Positions 49,580 to 60,400 of a stretch of DNA of 64,000 nt are shown here, in pieces. The stretch is taken from positions 186,001 to 250,000 of the forward strand of contig CALLKK010000009.1 of the NCBI GenBank assembly GCA_938008435.1, written 5' to 3'. The notes beneath the pieces are model-generated. The model was given only the letters and a program-made list of their open reading frames with translations. It was not told the DNA's origin and searched no databases. The stretch comes from an uncultured Steroidobacter sp. (lineage in GTDB: Bacteria > Pseudomonadota > Gammaproteobacteria > Steroidobacterales > Steroidobacteraceae). The position numbers were made by a program, and so were the translations under genes. Numbering within the stretch: the stretch's first letter is position 1; the number at the start of each line of letters is the position of its first letter.

Positions 49580-49984
49580 ATGACGATCCCACCGACCGCC
49601 CTGACCTTCCGCTTCATTCGCGCCAGCGGTCCCGGCGGTCAAAACGTCAACAAAGTCGCAAGCGCCGTGCAGCTGCGGTGCGACCTGAAAGCATGGCCGG
49701 CGCTTCCGGAACGCGTGCGTGCGCGCTTGCGCACCTTGGCCGGCCGACGTTTGACGGACGATGACGTCATCGTGATCACCGCGCAGCGCTTTCGCACGCA
49801 AGAGCAGAATCGGCGCGATGCGCTCGAGCGTTTCGAAGCGCTGGTGCGGCAAGCACGCATCGAGCCCAAGACACGCAAACCGACCCGCCCCACGCGCGCC
49901 TCGAAAGAGCGGCGCCTCGAAGCCAAGCAGCACCGCGGTCAGATCAAACGCAAGCGGACGAAAATACGCATCGACGACGAGTAA
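49580..49984 (+). CDS. arfB: alternative ribosome-rescue factor ArfB
   Basis: A 134-residue peptidyl-tRNA hydrolase (YaeJ family) that frees stalled ribosomes without a stop codon. The release-factor GGQ motif is present in SGPGGQNVNKVASAVQLR near residue 19. The C-terminal tail is strongly basic (KPTRPTRASKERRLEAKQ), as needed to enter the empty mRNA channel. ATG 49580 is 5 bases past the MscS stop. The same frame is open far upstream inside the MscS gene, but that part is only a shadow. Confidence 0.93.
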   Translation: MTIPPTALTFRFIRASGPGGQNVNKVASAVQLRCDLKAWPALPERVRARLRTLAGRRLTDDDVIVITAQRFRTQEQNRRDALERFEALVRQARIEPKTRKPTRPTRASKERRLEAKQHRGQIKRKRTKIRIDDE

Positions 49985-50027
49985 CCCGCGCTCCGCGCTC
50001 GCAACGTCTCGCGCAGGGCGCCGCGCC

Positions 50028-51227
50028 TCAGAGCGCAACCGCAACGCCGAGCCTCAGCTGCGAATCGAGCTTCTTGTCGTAGTCGAGCAGGCTCTCGCCG
50101 TAACCGTTGAAATACTGCAGGAGCAGCCAGCCGGTCAGATCGCCGCCGCTCAGCTTCGAGAGGGGATACGACGCGTTGATCTCGATGCTGCCGTAGCTGC
50201 TGCGCGTACCCTTGCGCAGCGTTGCGCTAAAGTCGAGCCCGCCTTTGCTGCCGATACCGAACAGCCAGTCGACGTAACCTCGATAGTGGCTGAGCGTCGG
50301 ATTCTCGCCGTCGGCGACGTAGTTGCGGATGAGCGGCGCCGCATAGGCGCGTAGCCCATCCGGATCGCCCAACGTCACCACCGGCCGCACATAGAACATG
50401 TTGTAGCTGCGCGAGTCGTCGCCGTCCTTGCCGTTCGATTCGTGACCTGCCCCTGCCTCGAAGCCGATGCGCAGTTGCCCGTCGAGGAAGCGATGCAGAT
50501 CGTAGTTGGAGAAGAACAGGCGCGGCCGATAGCTCGAATCGCGAAACGGCTTCGACAGATCGTGCAGATCCCACAATGATGTCTGCGTGAAGGACAGGTA
50601 CAGATCGTCGATCCAGGGAAGTTTCTCGGCGAGCCGGCCTTTGCCGTCGAACAGGCGATAGCGGAAGCTGATCTGAAACTTCGCATTGAGCCCGCCATCG
50701 CCGCCGATCAGAAAGTACACGGGCTCGTACGCCGACACGGGAATCGGCGGCGGCTTGTCGATCAATGCCGAGCGCTGCGGTATGCCCGCGGGGCCTTCCT
50801 GCGGCGCCTCGGCCTTGGCGAGCGCAGTTGCATCGTGCGGCTCGGCTGCTTGGATTTCGAGCAGCAGCGTGTTGGTCGCAATTCCCGTTGCGCTCAACGT
50901 TGCTGTGCCTTCCGCTTCGGCGGGCACGGCACCCTTGAGCGGAATGCGCACGAACGCGCCCGGCGGCACGACCAGCTCACCGCTCGCGTCCGCATCGAGC
51001 GAAAGGATGGTCACACCCGTTTCGGTTTCGAAGCGAACGTGCAGCGGCTGAGCGATATCGACTGCCAGGGGCTCGGCGCCATCGTTCGTAATGAGCAGCT
51101 CGAGCTCGAGCGGCGCTCCTGCGGCGAGCCGCGGCTCTTTCGTCGTGAGCAGCGCGTCGGCATGGATGAGCTGCGCCGCGAGAAAGAAGACTACGACCCA
51201 CAACGGGCGCGCAACGGTGCTTCGCAT
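50028..51227 (-). CDS. pldA: outer-membrane phospholipase A1
   Basis: A 399-residue outer-membrane lipase. A signal peptide ends near residue 24. Residues ~25-130 form an Ig/Big-like beta region not found in E. coli PldA. The barrel domain (~165-399) has YLSFTQTSLWDL, SKPFRDSSYRPRLFF and the active site GAGHESNGKDGDDSRSYN, with the catalytic His and Ser in HES and an Asn further on. The enzyme hydrolyses surface-exposed phospholipids as a dimer, needing Ca2+. The extra N-terminal domain is the main oddity. Confidence 0.9.
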   Translation of the reverse strand: MRSTVARPLWVVVFFLAAQLIHADALLTTKEPRLAAGAPLELELLITNDGAEPLAVDIAQPLHVRFETETGVTILSLDADASGELVVPPGAFVRIPLKGAVPAEAEGTATLSATGIATNTLLLEIQAAEPHDATALAKAEAPQEGPAGIPQRSALIDKPPPIPVSAYEPVYFLIGGDGGLNAKFQISFRYRLFDGKGRLAEKLPWIDDLYLSFTQTSLWDLHDLSKPFRDSSYRPRLFFSNYDLHRFLDGQLRIGFEAGAGHESNGKDGDDSRSYNMFYVRPVVTLGDPDGLRAYAAPLIRNYVADGENPTLSHYRGYVDWLFGIGSKGGLDFSATLRKGTRSSYGSIEINASYPLSKLSGGDLTGWLLLQYFNGYGESLLDYDKKLDSQLRLGVAVAL

Positions 51228-51359
51228 GGCGTCTTCTCCTCCTCGATATCGTGCGCGCTGATCCAGTCCCTCGCGGGCCGGTGCGACGCCAAATCGGCAT
51301 CCTAGCCGAATCGGCCGCGGCGGTGGTTGCGGAACGCCGTAAGCGTCCGCTGCATGCTC

Positions 51360-53813
51360 TCAACGGTGGGTGACTTGCAGCACGCTGTTACGAATCTGCT
51401 CGTGGAGCACGAGCTGCGCATCGTCGGCGACCGCATGGAGCATTTCGGTGAACGTCAGCCGCCCTTCGGCGTTCACGCCGAGCACGTTGCGCTTGCGCAG
51501 CAAGTCGATGAAGTTCTTGAACAACGCCTTGTCGAAGAATTCGGGCGAATTGAGCTCGTAGAGCAGCGACATGCGCTGCGCCATCAGCTGGCACTGCGTC
51601 TCGAGCACATCCTGGCTGATGCGCCCGCTGCCCGACTTGAGCAGCACGGCGATAACGAGGTAGTAGCGCTCGATGATCTGCACGGTGACCTGCGCGAGCA
51701 CCGACAGCTGCACCGCCTCCAGCGAGCCCGTCGGCGGCCGGCGCCACGCGGCGCCGCTCTCGAGCGACTCGAGCAAACCGTGATTGGCGAGATCGTCGAG
51801 CGTCTCTCTCGCGCGCGCCGCGATCTCCTCCTCGCTCCAGCGCAAGAACAGCTCATCCCGCACGTACGGATAGATGCGCCACATGAGGCGCTGGATGTCC
51901 TCGGTGCGCATGGTGCGGTTGTTCAGGAAGCAGCACGCAATGAGCGAAGGGATCGCAATCAGGTGCAACACGTTGTTGCGGAAGTAGGTCATCAGAACCG
52001 AGTTCTCTTCCGTCATCCGCACCACATCGCCGAGCGGATGCTTGAGCCGCTCGATCAGACCCATGCGTTCGGCATGACGCACCATCGATGCGCCGTCGAC
52101 GTCGGTAACCCACACCAGGTCCGAGTAAGGATCCTGCCGCAGCAAAGAGGCATAGAGCTCGAGCTGACGCACGAGATCGCTTTCGAGCATCGCCTGTTTG
52201 GGCGTTGCCAGCAGCACGAGCGCGATCAGATTGATTGGCGTCACGCACGCGGCGCTGTTGATGTTCGTCATGATCCGCGTGGCGAGCTCGTTGACCGCGC
52301 TCGGCAGCCACGTGGGACGCTCTTCTTTCTCGTTGCGCACCGGTGCCGGCGCATAGCGCTCGAGAATGTCCGCCAGCGCAATCGGCTCGCCGAAGCTTAC
52401 GTGCACCTTGCCGTAGTGCTGACGCAACGCGGGCAGCGCCTTGATCAAGCCGAACACCGTCTCCTTCTGCTTCGGCTTACCGGAGAGCTCGCCGATATAG
52501 GTCTTGCCTTCGACCAGCTTTTCGTAGCCGAAATACACGGGCAGGAACACGACCGGACGGCGCGGGTCGCGCAGGTAGCTGCGAATCGTCATCGACAGCA
52601 TGCCGGTCTTCGGCTGCAGCAGCCGTCCGGTGCGACTGCGGCCGCCCTCGATGAAGTACTCGATGGAATGGCCGCGCGCCATCATGAGCCCGAGGTACTT
52701 CATGAAGACCATCGTGTAGAGCGCGTTGCCCTTGAAGCTGCGCCGCAGATAGAACGCGCCGCCCTTGCGCAAGAAGCGCCCGACGATGGGCATGTTGAGA
52801 TTGATGCCCGCCGCGATGTGCGGGATGGCATAGCCCTTGAAGTAGATGGCGTACGACAAGAGCAGATAGTCCATGTGGCTGCGGTGGCACGGGACGTAGA
52901 TCACCTCGTTGCCGCCGTCCATGATCTTCTGGAGCTTCTCGACGTGATGCAGCTCGACACCGTCGTAGAGCTTGTTCCAGAACCAGGTCAGCACGCGCGC
53001 CATGATGGCGACGAAGATGTGCGAATAGTTCGCCGCGATCTCGTTGGCATAGCCTTGCGCGACTTTGAGCGCTTCGCGGCGCGTGATTTTCTTTGCGCGC
53101 ATCTCATCGGCCATCGCGCGCCGCACGGCCGCCGCACGCAGCACTTGCGTGACGATCGTGCGTCGGTGCGACAAGTCGGGACCGATCGCGGCAGCGCGCT
53201 GACGCGCCACGGCCGTGCGCAGCACACGCGCCAAGCGGCGAACGGCGCGCGACGGATCGCCGCCTTCGGCCAGCACGGAGCGCAATGAAATCGGTTCGCC
53301 GAACTGCACGAATAGATTGCGTCCGTTGACGAGCACCGACAGAAAGCGTCGGAAGCGGCCGGCGCGCGCCCAGTTCTCCGCCAGCAGCACGCGCAACCAC
53401 GAGCCTTCCTTGTCCGGCGCTCTGCCCCAGAGCACGTTGACCGGCACGAGATCGACCTCGAGCGACGGATCGGCGACCGCGGCCGCCACCAGGTGACGCA
53501 GAGGTGCGCCGATGCGCATGTCCACGCGATCGCCCCAGAAACCGGCCCGGCGTTCCAGGAACAGCACCGAGCGCGGCAGCTGCAACCGATCGAGCGCCTG
53601 CTGCGGGGACGGCAGACCTTGCTCTGCGCAGGCACGCTCGAGCGCGATCAAGTCGGCGACCGCAACCGTGCCGAGCACATAGCACGTCGCCCGCCCCTCC
53701 CTTGCGACACGGCGCTTGACGTCACTCGGCACGACAAGCGGCCGCGCCCACCACCTGAGCGGTGCACGCAGCAATTGTCCCCAGACACGGTCGAATCTGT
53801 TCAGATCGGCCAT
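51360..53813 (-). CDS. plsB: glycerol-3-phosphate 1-O-acyltransferase
   Basis: An 817-residue membrane-associated enzyme for the first step of phospholipid synthesis: it acylates sn-glycerol 3-phosphate from acyl-CoA or acyl-ACP. The acyltransferase core contains VPCHRSHMDYLLLSYAIY (HX4D, catalytic His near residue 302), GAFYLRRSFKGNALY near 350, EYFIEGGRSRTGRLL near 383 and VFLPVYFGYEKL near 415. Length matches E. coli PlsB (807). It starts at ATG 53813 and is preceded by a small lipoprotein gene only 27 bases away. Confidence 0.97.
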   Translation of the reverse strand: MADLNRFDRVWGQLLRAPLRWWARPLVVPSDVKRRVAREGRATCYVLGTVAVADLIALERACAEQGLPSPQQALDRLQLPRSVLFLERRAGFWGDRVDMRIGAPLRHLVAAAVADPSLEVDLVPVNVLWGRAPDKEGSWLRVLLAENWARAGRFRRFLSVLVNGRNLFVQFGEPISLRSVLAEGGDPSRAVRRLARVLRTAVARQRAAAIGPDLSHRRTIVTQVLRAAAVRRAMADEMRAKKITRREALKVAQGYANEIAANYSHIFVAIMARVLTWFWNKLYDGVELHHVEKLQKIMDGGNEVIYVPCHRSHMDYLLLSYAIYFKGYAIPHIAAGINLNMPIVGRFLRKGGAFYLRRSFKGNALYTMVFMKYLGLMMARGHSIEYFIEGGRSRTGRLLQPKTGMLSMTIRSYLRDPRRPVVFLPVYFGYEKLVEGKTYIGELSGKPKQKETVFGLIKALPALRQHYGKVHVSFGEPIALADILERYAPAPVRNEKEERPTWLPSAVNELATRIMTNINSAACVTPINLIALVLLATPKQAMLESDLVRQLELYASLLRQDPYSDLVWVTDVDGASMVRHAERMGLIERLKHPLGDVVRMTEENSVLMTYFRNNVLHLIAIPSLIACCFLNNRTMRTEDIQRLMWRIYPYVRDELFLRWSEEEIAARARETLDDLANHGLLESLESGAAWRRPPTGSLEAVQLSVLAQVTVQIIERYYLVIAVLLKSGSGRISQDVLETQCQLMAQRMSLLYELNSPEFFDKALFKNFIDLLRKRNVLGVNAEGRLTFTEMLHAVADDAQLVLHEQIRNSVLQVTHR

Positions 53814-53840
53814 GAATTTCGTTCGATACCGAAAGCGGCG

Positions 53841-54056
53841 CTAATCACGCTCGCCCTGTTCGAGCGCTTCGTTCAACTGGTCCATGCGCCCGCGACTGGT
53901 CTCTGACACATGGCGCGCCTTATCGAGCGTGCCGTGCATCTCTCCAAAGACGGTGTCTTCGATGGGCGGCGTCTCGCGCGTCGCTTCTTCGTTGCCGCAC
54001 GCGCCGATCATGAGCGTCGCACCGATGATGCACGCACCCCAGTATCTGCTCGTCAT
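53841..54056 (-). CDS. small putative lipoprotein
   Basis: A 71-residue protein starting at ATG 54056, with a G-rich ribosome site about 8 bases upstream. The N-terminus is MTSRYWGACIIGATLMIGACG, with IGAC as a lipobox and Cys-20 the predicted acylated residue. The rest is hydrophilic and helical (FGEMHGTLDKARHVSETSRGR, then MDQLNEALEQGERD). No family is recognised. It is on the same strand as plsB with a 27-base gap, and may be cotranscribed. Confidence 0.7.
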   Translation of the reverse strand: MTSRYWGACIIGATLMIGACGNEEATRETPPIEDTVFGEMHGTLDKARHVSETSRGRMDQLNEALEQGERD

Positions 54057-54166
54057 GGATGAGCCCCCTGCCAACGAGAAATCATAGCGGACCGCCCTGC
54101 GCACCGATGCAGGCACTGCGGCGGCACGTGAAGAAGCGGGCCAAGCCTTCGTCGTATGCCGCAGCG

Positions 54167-54673
54167 TCAACCGCTGCGCAGCAGCCGTCTCAGAAACTGA
54201 TCGAGCAGCTCGCAGATCTCGGGAATGTGCGCCGTCAGGCGGTGATCCGAATCGAGCACGTGCAGCTCGCACTTGTATTGGCGAGCGAAACGAATTGCGT
54301 TGTCCACCGGGACGATGTCGTCGTTCCAACCGTGCACGATCGCGATCGGACAGCTCGCCGGCACCGGCGTGTATTGTTCGAAGCCAGGCATGAAGAACGC
54401 GGGCGCGAGCAGGAACATGCCGCGCGTCGGCACTTGCGATGAGACGGCAGCGGAGACGTGACCGCCGAGGCTCGAGCCGACCAGGATGAAATCGCCCGTG
54501 CGTTCCTTGCAGAACTCGAGCAGCTTCTGCACGCGCGCCAAGGGATCGTCGATGCCGCGATAGTCGACGGATTCGACCGCAAGATCATGGCGACGCGCGA
54601 CTTCCGCCATCGCAGTGATCTTGGCGCCCCAAGGTTCGCTGTCCTTACCGTGCGAGAAGATGATCGTGGTCAT
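54167..54673 (-). CDS. alpha/beta hydrolase
   Basis: A 168-residue small hydrolase. It begins MTTIIFSHGKDSEPWG (oxyanion HG). The nucleophile elbow is LVGSSLGGHVS near residue 68, the acid is likely Asp in HGWNDDIVP near 118, and the catalytic His is in DSDHRLTAHI near 144. Its size and shape recall YqiA/YcfP- or dienelactone-hydrolase-like proteins. Substrate unknown. Confidence 0.84.
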   Translation of the reverse strand: MTTIIFSHGKDSEPWGAKITAMAEVARRHDLAVESVDYRGIDDPLARVQKLLEFCKERTGDFILVGSSLGGHVSAAVSSQVPTRGMFLLAPAFFMPGFEQYTPVPASCPIAIVHGWNDDIVPVDNAIRFARQYKCELHVLDSDHRLTAHIPEICELLDQFLRRLLRSG

Positions 54674-54727
54674 GGGTGTAGTGAATCTGAAACCGGAAGC
54701 AGAGAATTCTGCTTCCGGTCGTGGCTG

Positions 54728-55546
54728 TCAACCGTCGTCCGACGGAGTCTGCTCGGTCCCGAGCGCCGCGAAATCGAAAACGCGCGGATCCGCAAGGTGC
54801 GACGGCACGACATTGCAGATGCTCGAGAAGATCGCTTCGGTTCGGCCCGGATACTGCCGCTCCCACTCCTGGAGCATGCGCTTGATCTCCGCGCGCTGCA
54901 GGTTCTCCTGCGAGCCGCACAGATTGCAAGGAATGAGCGGAAACGCGCGCGCACGCGCGTAGCGCGCGATGTCGGCCTCCGCCACGTAAGCGAGCGGACG
55001 AATCACGATGTGCTTGCCGTCCTCGGAACGCAGCTTCGGCGGCATCGCCTTGAGCTTGCCCCCGAAGAACATGTTGAGGAACAACGTCTCGACGATGTCG
55101 TCGCGGTGATGACCGAGCGCAATCTTGGTGATGCCGTTCTGCGCCGCATACCGATACAGCGCACCGCGCCGCAGTCGCGAGCACAACCCGCACATGGTCT
55201 TGCCTTCGGGAATGACGCGCTTGACGACGCTATAGGTGTCCTGCTCGATGATGTGGAAAGGCACGCCGAGCGCGCTGAGATATTCCGGCAGCACGTGCGC
55301 CGGGAAGCCCGGCTGCTTCTGATCGAGATTGACCGCGACGAGCTCGAAGCGCACCGGCGCGCTTCGCTGCAGCGACAGCAGGATGTCGAGCAGCGTGTAA
55401 GAGTCCTTGCCGCCCGAGAGGCACACCATGACGCGATCGCCGTCCTCGATCATGCGATAGTCGTCGATCGCTTTGCCCACGAGCCCGCGCAAGCGCGCCT
55501 GCAGGCGTTTGAAGTTGTTCGACGGCGAAGACGGCAGCGCGGACAT
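54728..55546 (-). CDS. ttcA: tRNA 2-thiocytidine-32 synthetase
   Basis: A 272-residue PP-loop ATPase that thiolates cytidine 32 in tRNA. The PP-loop is MVCLSGGKDSYTLLD near residue 42. The iron-sulfur Cys pair is TMCGLCSRLRRG near 120, with further cysteines in IPCNLCGSQENLQR near 208. GHHRDDIVETLFLNMFFGGKLKAMPPKL is diagnostic. Length and motifs match E. coli TtcA. Confidence 0.97.
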   Translation of the reverse strand: MSALPSSPSNNFKRLQARLRGLVGKAIDDYRMIEDGDRVMVCLSGGKDSYTLLDILLSLQRSAPVRFELVAVNLDQKQPGFPAHVLPEYLSALGVPFHIIEQDTYSVVKRVIPEGKTMCGLCSRLRRGALYRYAAQNGITKIALGHHRDDIVETLFLNMFFGGKLKAMPPKLRSEDGKHIVIRPLAYVAEADIARYARARAFPLIPCNLCGSQENLQRAEIKRMLQEWERQYPGRTEAIFSSICNVVPSHLADPRVFDFAALGTEQTPSDDG

Positions 55547-55624
55547 GATGGTGCTCGGATACCCGGCTAGGCGGCAGGAAGAGTCAGCGCATTGTACGGC
55601 AAGCGTAGCTCATCCCAGCGGCCC

Positions 55625-57118
55625 TTATTCCAAGTACTTCCCTTCCACGTACCGCAGCCAAGCCGCCGCCGACAGCGGCCGACCGGTGGCGTTCTGAATG
55701 AGCTCGGACATGCTGAACCGCGAGCCGTGGCGGTAGATGTGCTCGCGCAGCCAGTCGAAGAGCCCCGTGAAATGGCCTACGGCGATTTCCTCATCGAGCT
55801 GCGGGCGAGCAATGCGGATCGCCTCGTAGAGCTGTGCGGCGATGACGGCGCCGATCGTGTAGGACGGGAAATAGCCGAACGAGCCGACGGCCCAGTGAAC
55901 GTCCTGCAGACATCCTTCTGCGTCGTTCGCCGGACGCACGCCCAAGCGATCGTGCATGCGCTCGTTCCACACCTCGGGAATGTCCTTAACCTTGAGCTCG
56001 CCGCTCAAGATCTCTTTTTCGAGCTCGTAGCGCAGGACGATGTGCATGCTGTAAGTCACCTCGTCGGCATCGACCCGAATCAGGCTGCGGCGTACGCGCG
56101 TCAACAGACGGTACAGATTCTCGACTTCCCATTCGGGTCCCGATACGCCGCCGATGCGCTCGAGGAGCGGACGCAAGTAACGCAGGAACGGACGGTTGCG
56201 CGAAATCAGCATCTCGAGCAGCAGCGACTGGCTCTCCTGCATTGCCATGCCGCGATCGCGTCCGACCGGTTGACCGCGCCACGCCTCGGGCAGCCCGAGG
56301 TCGTACATCGCATGTCCGGTCTCGTGCAGCACGCCCATGAGCCCGCTCAAAGGTTCCGTGGCGACGAAACGCGTCGTGATACGAATGTCGCCGGGCGCCC
56401 CGCCCGTGAAGGGATGCTCGCTCTCGTCGAGCCGACCGCGCTCGAACTGAAAACCGATGGCCTTCATCAATTCGATCGCGATCTGTTTTTGTTTCGCCGG
56501 CGCGATGCGGCCTGTGAGCTCGAGCGGCGGGGACTTGGCCTGGATGTCGATCGCCTCCTGAATCAGCGACGGCAGACGCCGCACCAACGTCGTGAAGATC
56601 GCATCGATCTCTTTGACGGTGAGGCCCGGGCTGAACTCATCGACGAGCGCATCGTAGGGGCTCAGATCGAGCGCATTACCGAGCAACGCGGCTTTGTCGC
56701 GCGTGAGGTTGACGACTTCCTCCAGACAGGGAGCGAAGATGCTGAAGTCGCTCTTCTGTTTGGCTTCCACCCAACACACCTCGGCCTTGGCAGTCGCCTT
56801 TGCCAGACGCGAGACGAGATTCTGCGGAGTGGCAATGGCGTGCTCGCGCTCCCGGCGCATCTCCCGCAGGTTGGCGAGCTGCCAATCCTCGAGCCCCTGC
56901 GAATTGGCCTCCGCGCGATCGAGCAACCGCGAGACACGCGGCGAGCTGACGAGCGCGTGACACTCGGTTTCGAGCGCGGCGAGCTGCTCGCCGCGCAGAT
57001 CCGCACTGCCGCGCGGCATCATGACGGCCGAGTCCCACCGCAGGACCGAGGCCGCCGTACGAAACGCGTGTAGGCGTTTGAACTCCTGTTCCAGTTGTTG
57101 GTAAGGCGTCAGCGCCAT
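55625..57118 (-). CDS. M32 family metallocarboxypeptidase
   Basis: A 497-residue zinc carboxypeptidase of the Taq/Pfu type. The zinc site is GVLHETGHAMYDLGLP (HExxH near residue 268). The family motifs DIRITTRF (near 243), ESQSLL and the C-terminal IGAVIAAQLYEA follow. ATG 57118 gives the standard N-terminus LTPYQQLEQEFKRL; longer in-frame sequence upstream is not typical. It is cytoplasmic, with no signal peptide, and removes C-terminal amino acids with broad specificity. Confidence 0.94.
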   Translation of the reverse strand: MALTPYQQLEQEFKRLHAFRTAASVLRWDSAVMMPRGSADLRGEQLAALETECHALVSSPRVSRLLDRAEANSQGLEDWQLANLREMRREREHAIATPQNLVSRLAKATAKAEVCWVEAKQKSDFSIFAPCLEEVVNLTRDKAALLGNALDLSPYDALVDEFSPGLTVKEIDAIFTTLVRRLPSLIQEAIDIQAKSPPLELTGRIAPAKQKQIAIELMKAIGFQFERGRLDESEHPFTGGAPGDIRITTRFVATEPLSGLMGVLHETGHAMYDLGLPEAWRGQPVGRDRGMAMQESQSLLLEMLISRNRPFLRYLRPLLERIGGVSGPEWEVENLYRLLTRVRRSLIRVDADEVTYSMHIVLRYELEKEILSGELKVKDIPEVWNERMHDRLGVRPANDAEGCLQDVHWAVGSFGYFPSYTIGAVIAAQLYEAIRIARPQLDEEIAVGHFTGLFDWLREHIYRHGSRFSMSELIQNATGRPLSAAAWLRYVEGKYLE

Positions 57119-57360
57119 GGAAGCTATGACTTTGCGGCAAACGAAAAGCCATTGTACCGGGGCGCATGGCCCCGAAGGCGCCTTGCGAGCAGGCCGGAAA
57201 GCGTCGCAGGCCGCCGACCACAGCACGCTCCCTACGACTTAAATTATTGATCTTACTTGAGTTTATGGGCAGGCGCGGAGGCAACTGAACTTGCACGCAC
57301 GCATGCGGTCAAACGATTTGCCTCCTGCGTGCACAATCCATCGGACGTGCGAGAGTGACG

Positions 57361-57389
57361 AAGCCGGCGACGCCCGTGGTCGCCGGCTT
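57361..57389 (-). terminator. hairpin after RND pump gene
   Basis: Perfect 11-base arms (57361-57371 and 57379-57389) with a 7-base loop lie 11 bases past the pump stop codon. The T-rich tail (TTTCTTGTTT) is on the plus strand, so termination of the minus-strand operon may depend on the stem alone. Confidence 0.6.
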
Positions 57390-57400
57390 TCTTGTTTGCG

Positions 57401-60400
57401 TCAAGCGCGCGCCCGTTGCGTGCGCAGCGCCTCGATGAGTTTCGAGGTGTGCTCCGGCGACAGCGTGTTCTTTGCGACGACGCTGTAGACGACGGGCACG
57501 ACATAGAGCGTGAGCAGCATGGAGAACGTCACGCCGTAGACGATCACCGCCCCGATCGCGCGGCGACTCTCCGCACCGGCGCCAGTCGCCAGCATCAGCG
57601 GCACGGCACCGAACACCGTACACAAGCTCGTCATCAACACCGGGCGCAAACGAATCGCCGATGCCTGCACGATCGCTTCCATGAATTCCTCGCCGCGATC
57701 GCGCAACTGATTGGCGAACTCCACGATGAGGATGCCGTTCTTCGCCGCCAGGCCGATCAGCATGATGCAGCCGATCTGACTGAAGATATTGATCGAGCCG
57801 CCCGAGAAGTACAGCCCGAGCAGCGCGCCCGCCACCGCGAGCGGCACCGTCATCATGATGATGATCGGATGCTTGAAGCTCTCGAACTGTGCCGCGAGCA
57901 CGAGGAAGACGATCGCGAGCGCGAGCGCGAACGTCGCATACAGCGCGCCGCCCGAACGCACGTACTCGCGCGACTCGCCGTCGTAGTTGATCTGCGCGTG
58001 CGAGGGCAGCTCGGTACGAACCAGCTCTTCGAAGTATCGCAACGCCTCGCCGAGCGAATAGCCCGGTTTCAGATGCGCCGTGATCGTGATCGAGCGCAGC
58101 CGGTTGAAACGCTTGAGCTCGCGGGCGCCGGCCGTCTCCGTGACCGTCACCAGATTCGACAGCGGCACGAGCGTGCCGGTCGTCGCCGAGCGCACGTAGA
58201 TATTGTTCAGATCGTTCGGCGATGCGCGATCCTCGTCGCGCGCCTGCAGGATGACGTTGTATTCCTCGCCGCGATCGAGGAAGCGCGTGACGATACGCGA
58301 GCCCATCATGGTCTCGAGCGTACGCCCGACCGCGGCGAGCGAAACACCGAGATCCGCGGCGCGATTGCGATCGACCGACACGTTGAGCTGCGGCTTGCGC
58401 GGGTAGAAGTCCGAGTCGATGTTGGTGAGCCCCGGATTCTCGGCCGCCTTTGCCATGATGATGTCGCGCCACGCCGCGAGCTCCTCGTAGTCGCCGCCGC
58501 CGAGCACGATCTGCACCGGCGCGCCGCCGCCGCGAATGCCGAGCCCGGCCGGCGTGCCGACGCCGATGCGAACCGGCAGATCCTGCAGGCGCTCGCGCAG
58601 CCGCCCCGCGATCTCGCGCGCCGACTCGTCGCGCTGGTCCCAGCTGGTCAGCACGAGGAACAGCCGGCCGACGTTCACGTCGCCACCGCCGCCGAATCCG
58701 CCCAGACGCGTCTGGAAACGCGCGACGGTACCGCGCTCGACCTCTTCGAAAACGACCTTCTCGACCTGCTTCAGGTATTCGTCGACGTATTGCAGGCTCG
58801 CGCCCTCGGGCGCCGTCACCGCGATCCACACGCGCTGGCGATCTTCCGCGGGCGTGTATTCCGACGGCAGCGCCATGAAGAGTGCGACGGCCAGCGCCAC
58901 TGCCGCCGCGCCGGATGCGAACACGAGCGGGCGATGCGCCAGCGCCCAACGTACGGAACGCTCGTACCAGGCCGACAGCCAGCGGAAGAATCCGTCCAGC
59001 GTCTGCGCGACGCGCCCGCGCTCGATGCCGCGCACGAAGACCTTCGAGCTCAGCATCGGCACTAGCGACAGCGACACGATCGCCGAGATGGCGATCGCCG
59101 CAGCGACCGCGATGCCGAACTCACCGAAGAGCCGCCCGACGTTGCCCGGAATGAAGGACATCGGCATGAACACGGCCATCAGCACGAGCGTCGTCGCGAT
59201 CACCGCGAAACCGATCTCGCGACTGCCCTCGAGCGCACCGAGCAGCGGCGGCTCGCCGAGCTCGATACGGCGCACGATGTTCTCGAGCACGACGATCGCA
59301 TCGTCGACCACGATACCGATCGCCAGCACCGCACCGAGGAGCGTCAGGACGTTGATGGAGAATCCCGCAATGGCCATCACGATGCACGCCGCGATGATCG
59401 AGACGGGAATCGTCACGGCCGGGATGATCGTCGCGCTCACGCTGCCCAAGAACAGATAGATCACGATGAGCACGAGGATGAGCGCCACCACGAGCGCGTG
59501 CACGACTTCATAGAGCGATTCGCGCACGAACACCGAATCGTCCGAACTAATGGTGATATCGATGTCGGGCGGCAGCGTCTGCTTGACGCGTTCGAGCTCG
59601 GCGCGCACGCCGCTCGACACCTCGAGCACGTTCGCCGTCGATTGCGGCACGATGCCGAGACTGATGCCGGTCTGGCCGTCGTTGCGCGAGATCGAACGCA
59701 AATCCTCGGCGGAGAGCTCGACGTCCGCCACTTCGCCCAAGCGCACGAGATAACCGTCTGGACCGCGACCGACGACGAGCTGCGCGAAATCGGTCGGCGT
59801 CCGCAGGCCCGTGTCGGTGCGCAGCGTGAACTCGCGATCGATCGATTCGATGCGTCCCGCGGGCAGCTCGACGTTCTCGGCGCGCAGGGCTTCCTCGACG
59901 TCCTGCACGGTGAGCCGCCTGGCGGCCAAGGCTTCGCGATCGAGCCAGATGCGCATCGCGTAACGGCGCTCGCCGGCAATGAACACCTGCGCGACGCCGG
60001 TCACGACCGAGAAGCGGTCTGCCAGATAGCGCGAGACATAGTCGGACAGCTCGAGCGCGTTGCGCTGGTTGCTGACGACATTGAGCCACATGACGGGATC
60101 CGAGCTCGTGTCGACCTTGGAGATTTCCGGCGGCTCGGCTTCCGGCGGCAGATCGTTGAGCACGCGCGCGACACGGTCGCGCACGTCGTTCGCTGCGCCG
60201 TCGATGTCGCGTTTCAAGCTGAATTCGATCGTCACGCGCGAGCGGCCGTCCTGGCTCGATGAGGTGATCTTCTCGATCCCCTCGATGCCCGCGATGCGGT
60301 TCTCGATCGGTTGGGTGATCTTCGATTCGACGACGGACGCCGACGCGCCGCGGTAGACGGTGTCGATGCTGACGATCGGCGGCTGCGTGTTCGGCACCTC

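Noticed and set aside
57119..57360. tRNA or riboswitch in the AT-richer stretch upstream of the M32 carboxypeptidase
   Set aside because: No cloverleaf or conserved riboswitch core could be traced; it is probably only the promoter region.
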